This document shows, piece by piece, positions 62,609 to 64,000 of a stretch of 64,000 bases of DNA. The notes below the pieces were generated by a model. That model was not told where the DNA came from. It was given only the letters and a program-made list of their open reading frames with translations, and made no database searches. The position numbers and the translations under genes were made by a program. The DNA comes from Pseudomonadota bacterium (lineage in GTDB: Bacteria > Desulfobacterota > Binatia > Binatales > Binataceae), in assembly GCA_021324885.1 (NCBI GenBank), contig JAJPIF010000026.1, positions 1 through 64,000 on the forward strand, read 5' to 3'. The first letter of the stretch is position 1. Each line of letters begins with the position of its first letter.

Positions 62609-63805
62609 ATGGAGCGAGGCGAAGATCACAATCAAACTTCGGTGGCTGCGCACCGCGGACCGCTGGCCGGAATCCGCTCGGTGGACTGCGGGATGTTCGC
62701 GGCGGGTCCGTATGCCGCGATGCTGCTGTCCGACCTCGGCGCGGATGTAATCAAAGTCGAGCCGCCCGAAGGCGACACCATGCGCCCGACGGAAAAGGCG
62801 TTCGCCGGCGTCCAGCGCGGCAAGCGCTCGATCGCCGTGGACCTCAAGACGCCTGAGGGCTTGCGCATTTTTTACCAACTGGCCGCGCGCGCTGATATCG
62901 TGCAGCACAATCTCCGCCTGGAGGTCGCGCAGCGTCTGGGCATCGGCTACGACAAGGTGCGCGAAATCAATCCCCGCATCATCTATTGCCATGGCACCGG
63001 TTTCGGCTCCAGGGGACCACTGCGCAACATCGGCGGCTTCGAGATGAACTACCAGGCGCATGGCGGCTTGGAATCCGCCCAGGCTGGGGAAGGCAATTCG
63101 CCGGTGTTGATTTGCGGTGCGCCGATGGACTTGTTCACCGCGATGGAGGCGGCGGCGGCGATCCTGATGGCGCTGCGATGGCGCGACGAAACCGGCGAGG
63201 GCCAGTACCTCGAAATCCCCCAGTTCGCGACCGCATTCGTCTTCGAAAGCCAGCAATACATAACGTCCACCGGCCCCGGCCCGCGCTTCACGCTCGATTC
63301 GCAGCAGACCGGGCTCGGCCCGTTTTACCGGATCTACGAAGCCGCGGACGGCCGCTGGATTTGCATTGCCTGTCCCGACCGCCAGACCCAGGAGCGGCTG
63401 CTGTCCGCGCTCGGTCTGGATCCGGCGCTCCATACGCACGAGCGGCAGACCTTGGAGCGCGAGTTGCAGACAAAGTTCCGCGCGCGCGACGCGGCGGCCT
63501 GGCTGCAATCGCTCCAATCCTCCGGCATTCCTTGCGAAATTGCCGCGGAGACCGGCACGGTGGAAAAAATTCTGAGCGACCCGCAGGCACTTGAGCGCGG
63601 ACGGGTGGTCGAATACGACCATCCGATCTACGGCCGCCTGCGCCAGACCGGTCACCTGATGCGCTTCTCCAGAACACCGGCGCATATCGATCGTCCGCCA
63701 CCGCTATGCGGACAACATACGCGCGAAGTGATGCGCGAACTGGGCTACGACAATGAGCAGATTGCGCAATTGGCAGGTAAAGGAGTCGTGAGGATGGCGG
63801 AATGA
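62609..63805 (+). CDS. CaiB/BaiF CoA-transferase
   Basis: 398 residues. IRSVDCGMFAAGPYAAMLLSDLGADVIKVEPPEGDTMRPT start and catalytic aspartate in GAPMDLFTAMEAAAAILMALRWRDETGEGQYLE. C-terminal PPPLCGQHTREVMRELGYDNEQI. Start ATG 62609 lies 9 nt after the previous CoA-transferase. The pair with one Asp-less member suggests a heterodimer like other class III two-gene sets. Element D follows the stop. Confidence 0.93.
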   Translation: MERGEDHNQTSVAAHRGPLAGIRSVDCGMFAAGPYAAMLLSDLGADVIKVEPPEGDTMRPTEKAFAGVQRGKRSIAVDLKTPEGLRIFYQLAARADIVQHNLRLEVAQRLGIGYDKVREINPRIIYCHGTGFGSRGPLRNIGGFEMNYQAHGGLESAQAGEGNSPVLICGAPMDLFTAMEAAAAILMALRWRDETGEGQYLEIPQFATAFVFESQQYITSTGPGPRFTLDSQQTGLGPFYRIYEAADGRWICIACPDRQTQERLLSALGLDPALHTHERQTLERELQTKFRARDAAAWLQSLQSSGIPCEIAAETGTVEKILSDPQALERGRVVEYDHPIYGRLRQTGHLMRFSRTPAHIDRPPPLCGQHTREVMRELGYDNEQIAQLAGKGVVRMAE

Positions 63806-63885
63806 GGGAAGAGCAGTGAGTAAGGCCGGAAAAGAGTTTGCAAAGTAATTTCCTGCTCTTCTTCTCCCTGCTCAGTCCTCCCTGA
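63805..63885. repeat. Purine-rich/pyrimidine-rich intergenic element, copy D
   Basis: GAGGGAAGAGCAGTGAGTAAGGCCGGAAAAGAG begins at the stop of the CoA-transferase. The right arm TTTCCTGCTCTTCTTCTCCCTGCTC follows about 15 nt later. Shorter than copies B and C but the same style and position. Confidence 0.45.
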
Positions 63886-63897
63886 AAGGAGTTCACC

Positions 63898-64000
63898 ATG
63901 GCGAGGCAATACAATCTCATTTCGGCGGATTCTCACGTAATTGAGCCGCCCGACCTTTGGGAGAAATGGCTGCCGCGCAAATACCAGGATCAGGCGCCGA
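63898..64000 (+). CDS. Amidohydrolase-family protein (5' part only)
   Basis: Starts at ATG 63898 (AAAGGAG upstream). YNLISADSHVIEPPDLWEKWLPRKYQDQAP matches the opening of the amidohydrolase at 25310 (VISADSHMMEPPDLW), with the D-x-H metal motif. The gene runs off the window, so length and remaining metal ligands are not visible. It would be the sixth gene of the Ltp2/DUF35/CoA-transferase set. Confidence 0.85.
   Translation, partial: MARQYNLISADSHVIEPPDLWEKWLPRKYQDQAP

Noticed and set aside
1-64000. CRISPR arrays, tRNA and rRNA genes
   Set aside because: No regularly spaced repeats, cloverleaf-like gaps or rRNA stretches were seen by eye. A tRNAscan or Infernal run would be decisive.

Overview
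The window is GC-rich (about 60%) chromosomal DNA from a Gram-negative bacterium: it has an outer-membrane porin, an RND exporter, DUF1329 proteins and signal peptides. Several families common in uncultured deltaproteobacteria-like and Binatota-type (Desulfobacterota_B) genomes are present: five CaiB/BaiF CoA-transferases (one broken), an Ltp2-like thiolase with a DUF35 partner, amidohydrolases, several SDRs and an RND/DUF1329 exporter set. The phylum is an inference; no rRNA gene is present to settle it.

Layout. 0-0.5 kb: remnants (Rhs/YD repeat piece, a SnoaL-like scrap, repeats). 0.5-6.8 kb: housekeeping genes rng, an HNH endonuclease and smc. 6.9-12.7 kb: an RND/MMPL-type exporter with two tandem DUF1329 proteins. 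13.6-18.5 kb: an FHA-CAP fusion and two polytopic GT-C/YfhO-like membrane proteins. 18.5-30 kb: catabolic/accessory block (two CoA-transferases, three SDRs, amidohydrolase, VOC protein, MFS transporter) interrupted by a two-gene bufferin-type RiPP metallophore operon (bufA, MNIO bufB) and by three consecutive long hairpins between two small zinc-motif ORFs. 30-38.8 kb: nuoI, a short-form ThiC-like enzyme, a peroxiredoxin, a rhodanese-ThiF fusion, a histidine phosphatase, a rearranged CoA-transferase/DUF302 scar, DUF202, pth and tyrS.

38.8-57.3 kb is the most striking part: a potassium/P-II island. It contains a small exported protein, two P-II-family proteins, a KimA-like K+ permease, a CBS-domain protein, KdpF, KdpA, KdpB and an unusually long KdpC, an OmpL-like porin, an APC permease and a single polypeptide fusing a KinB-type sensor kinase to an NtrC-type sigma-54 activator. 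Reading upstream regions by eye, I find seven sites fitting KGGYAYR-N4-RTGCB with exact -24/-12 spacing (six of the seven fit KGGCAYG at the -24 element), six of them 35-85 nt upstream of a chosen or plausible start codon and on the right strand. I propose a sigma-54 regulon for K+ uptake that replaces KdpDE here.

57.5-59.6 kb: an ECF sigma / anti-sigma / two secreted proteins operon. 59.8-64 kb: Ltp2-like thiolase, DUF35, two CoA-transferases and the start of an amidohydrolase, a likely acyl-CoA degradation operon. Two families of dispersed intergenic repeats (purine-rich/pyrimidine-rich long hairpins, and a ~165 bp element) recur across the window. I saw no tRNA, rRNA or CRISPR array.
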